This document shows, in pieces, positions 62,422-64,000 of a stretch of 64,000 nucleotides of DNA. How positions within the stretch are numbered: position 1 is the stretch's first letter; each line of letters opens with the position of its first letter. This stretch comes from Sphaerochaeta pleomorpha str. Grapes (GTDB taxonomy: Bacteria > Spirochaetota > Spirochaetia > Sphaerochaetales > Sphaerochaetaceae): positions 1,178,001 through 1,242,000 of the forward strand of contig NC_016633.1 in NCBI RefSeq assembly GCF_000236685.1, written 5' to 3'. Made by a program: the position numbers and the translations under genes. Below the pieces are notes generated by a model. That model was not told the origin of the DNA. It ran no database searches and saw nothing but the letters and a program-made list of their open reading frames with translations.

Positions 62422-62988
62422 CTATTTGGATTCGTCAACTATCAGATTGCTGTTATCCTTGTTCCTTTTTGCAACGAGGAACATCAGCAGGGAACCCAAG
62501 GTTCCAATGACAATCGTATTGGTGAAAGCAATAATCAGTTGTTGTGTAACAACCTTGTCCAGGGGTTCTGCGAAAAGCAGGAAATCCAGGATTGCACTGA
62601 CCGAGTAGCCTATGAAGTTACCGACAAAAGCAAGCAGAATGAAAAAACCAACTTGCTTTTTGGAAAATATCCCGGTGTCAAGTGAATGCTTTGTCAGCAT
62701 GGGGAAGAGCCCGATTGCGATACCGACGATTCCGCTTCCGAGCATCCAAGTGGGCCATACGCCCCAGCCGGCAAACATGTCGGTAATCCAATGGCCTAAA
62801 AATCCAACCAAGAAACCTACTATCGGACCATACAGACCAGCAAACAATGCAAGAATAGCCATAGCAGGTTTGATAGTGGTATTTGCAAATACAGGGACAC
62901 TGATCAAACCGCCGAGACCATACAAAGCCGCACCAATGGCAATGATTACAACCGCTTTGACGGCTTTCATGCCTTTAGACTGTTCCAT
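62422..62988 (-). CDS. ECF transporter S component (UPF0397-like)
   Basis: 188 residues, about six TM helices: [60 protein letters not shown] (typical of UPF0397/ECF S components) and [20 protein letters not shown]. It binds the vitamin or other small substrate for the fused ECF module 40 nt downstream. The substrate is not clear from sequence. GAGGAAAAC precedes ATG. 39 nt separate it from the SAM hydroxide adenosyltransferase gene. Confidence 0.88.
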   Translation of the reverse strand: MEQSKGMKAVKAVVIIAIGAALYGLGGLISVPVFANTTIKPAMAILALFAGLYGPIVGFLVGFLGHWITDMFAGWGVWPTWMLGSGIVGIAIGLFPMLTKHSLDTGIFSKKQVGFFILLAFVGNFIGYSVSAILDFLLFAEPLDKVVTQQLIIAFTNTIVIGTLGSLLMFLVAKRNKDNSNLIVDESK

Positions 62989-63027
62989 AGTTTTCCTCCT
63001 CAGGAAAGTTGATTACAAATCAGCAAA

Positions 63028-63912
63028 TCATACCACGGATAGGGAGATAATCCACCCTTCTCCGGTTCCGATTCCATAAGTTGTAGAAAAATTCCCCTTG
63101 TTAAGGGCTATGCCCAGATTCAAAAGGCTGTTTACATAGATAAGCGGCTCCCCCTGCTTTACTTCCGTAAAACTTTTGCAGAGCCGGAGAGGGTACCCAT
63201 AGACAATCCGCCCATCCTTGGTGATGGTAACCTGTAACAGCTGCCCATAGGCCAAGTGCATTTCCTCGATGAAATCGCCGCTGATATTCGTCCAGAGAGA
63301 GCCATAGCGGGCATCGAGAATGTCGATGGCACCGATGAGCGTTGTATCGTCAGCCTTTCTCCCTTTCTGAAGCTTCAGTTTGACCAAAGATTCCTGAAGA
63401 GGCCCGATATCCTCAAACTCGACAGCCCCGCAGCTGAGGCGGGCCCCTGTAAAGGCATACACATCGCGTCCGAAAAAGGTATAGCTTTTCTGGCTTCCTT
63501 CCAGGCGGTTTGCAACCTCGCTGATTTCCCGGATCTCAACAATTCCTACATGTTCGGCAATGTGGGTCAAGGTCCCGTTATCGGGGGTAACCACCAGATG
63601 CCCCGATTTGGTCAAAGCCACAATACTTTTCCGGTCGCTTCCAACCCCGGGATCTACCACACACACAAACACGGTCCCTGCCGCCCAATAGGTCATGGCC
63701 TGCATCAGGCGATAGGAAGCTTCCCAGATATTGAACTGGGGAATCTCATGGGTAAGGTCATCCAAAAGCAAACTGCTTGAAACCTTGTTTGCCACCCCGT
63801 GCATAGCGCTTACCGCTCCATCTGCCAGACCAAAGTCACTGAGAAACACTACAGTCTGGCGTCTCTGCCATTCCTTTCCCTCTACGAGGGCATTCCTGCT
63901 ACTTCTGTCCAT
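63028..63912 (-). CDS. SAM hydroxide adenosyltransferase family (DUF62)
   Basis: 294 residues, the fluorinase/chlorinase/SAM-hydrolase family that splits S-adenosylmethionine into adenosine and methionine with water. Motifs: VVFLSDFGLADGAVSAMHG, VCVVDPGVGSDRKSIV, VVTPDNGTLTHIAEHV and FFGRDVYAFTGARLSCG. Start ATG 63912 follows AAAGGAA. Co-location with an ECF S component and A-A-T module suggests the transporter imports a related nucleoside, methionine precursor or vitamin; this is inference. The first 14 bases overlap the gene upstream. Confidence 0.9.
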   Translation of the reverse strand: MDRSSRNALVEGKEWQRRQTVVFLSDFGLADGAVSAMHGVANKVSSSLLLDDLTHEIPQFNIWEASYRLMQAMTYWAAGTVFVCVVDPGVGSDRKSIVALTKSGHLVVTPDNGTLTHIAEHVGIVEIREISEVANRLEGSQKSYTFFGRDVYAFTGARLSCGAVEFEDIGPLQESLVKLKLQKGRKADDTTLIGAIDILDARYGSLWTNISGDFIEEMHLAYGQLLQVTITKDGRIVYGYPLRLCKSFTEVKQGEPLIYVNSLLNLGIALNKGNFSTTYGIGTGEGWIISLSVV

Positions 63913-64000
63913 CTTTTGTTTCCTTTTGAAAGAACCGCACCAGCTTGACAGCATAGAACACCAAAGCTGCTGAAATCGATACTACCAACAGGCCAACGAG
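63899..64000 (-). CDS. C-terminal end of a membrane protein gene (partial)
   Basis: A minus-strand frame entering from the window edge, 33 residues then TAG. It starts with a hydrophobic stretch (LVGLLVVSISAALVFYAVKL) and ends in a charged tail (RFFQKETKDGQK). It overlaps the SAM hydroxide adenosyltransferase gene by 14 nt, so it belongs to the same operon. Too little is visible to name the family. Confidence 0.5.
   Translation of the reverse strand, partial: LVGLLVVSISAALVFYAVKLVRFFQKETKDGQK

Overview
The window looks like a chromosome segment of a Sphaerochaeta-type spirochete. This is inferred from the mix of gene families: xylose isomerase and xylulokinase, many proteins with cleavable signals and predicted beta-rich outer-membrane domains, MMPL transporters beside glycolipid-type glycosyltransferases, and a fused ECF transporter. 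No rRNA or other taxonomic marker is present, so the genus is an inference. Most of the window is densely coding with moderate GC. A clearly different segment lies at about 37.3-49.4 kb.

Layout. 1-11.4 kb: the end of a DEAD-box helicase, a flippase-like membrane protein, then two MMPL/RND transporters bracketing a GT4 glycosyltransferase and a tandem pair of MGDG-synthase-like glycosyltransferases; this probably makes and exports a glycolipid. 11.4-22.1 kb: an envelope polysaccharide region on the minus strand with large exported proteins, GT2, a WcaJ-type initiating sugar-phosphate transferase and a GT8 protein. 22.3-26.3 kb: a TrpR-like regulator, a rubrerythrin-VIT1 metal transporter, an aldo/keto reductase, and DMT and AEC carriers. 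26.3-31.7 kb: xylA and xylB with a divergent AraC regulator, a small secreted protein with its own promoter and terminator, and ribokinase. 31.7-37.2 kb: cardiolipin synthase, QueH, a TPR protein and a patatin-type phospholipase.

37.34-49.44 kb is a genomic island integrated into the 3' end of tRNA-Leu(CAA), bounded by a 14-bp direct repeat. It is a stack of mobile elements: a dead phage-type integrase interrupted by an IS3-family fragment, an intact RIT element (three overlapping tyrosine recombinases between 117-bp inverted repeats), the remaining half of a DDE transposase + ATPase transposon, a phage lysis-like segment, and AT-rich cargo. Both RIT ends stop inside the Asp-Asn-Gly codons of two unrelated DDE transposase genes. 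The cargo includes a three-gene operon best read as a toxin-antitoxin-chaperone system (ADP-ribosyltransferase-like toxin, small middle protein, SecB-like chaperone), similar in order to the anti-phage CmdTAC systems. This is the strongest candidate for a new system here.

49.5-64 kb returns to chromosomal genes: a low-MW tyrosine phosphatase, a pRiA4b-type protein, a DAACS symporter, an SdpR/SdpI-like pair, MltG, a coiled-coil protein, an RNA-binding protein with a long structured leader, an MBL hydrolase, an ornithine-decarboxylase-like enzyme, a DksA-type protein, and an ECF transporter (A-A-T fusion plus S component) with a SAM hydroxide adenosyltransferase.
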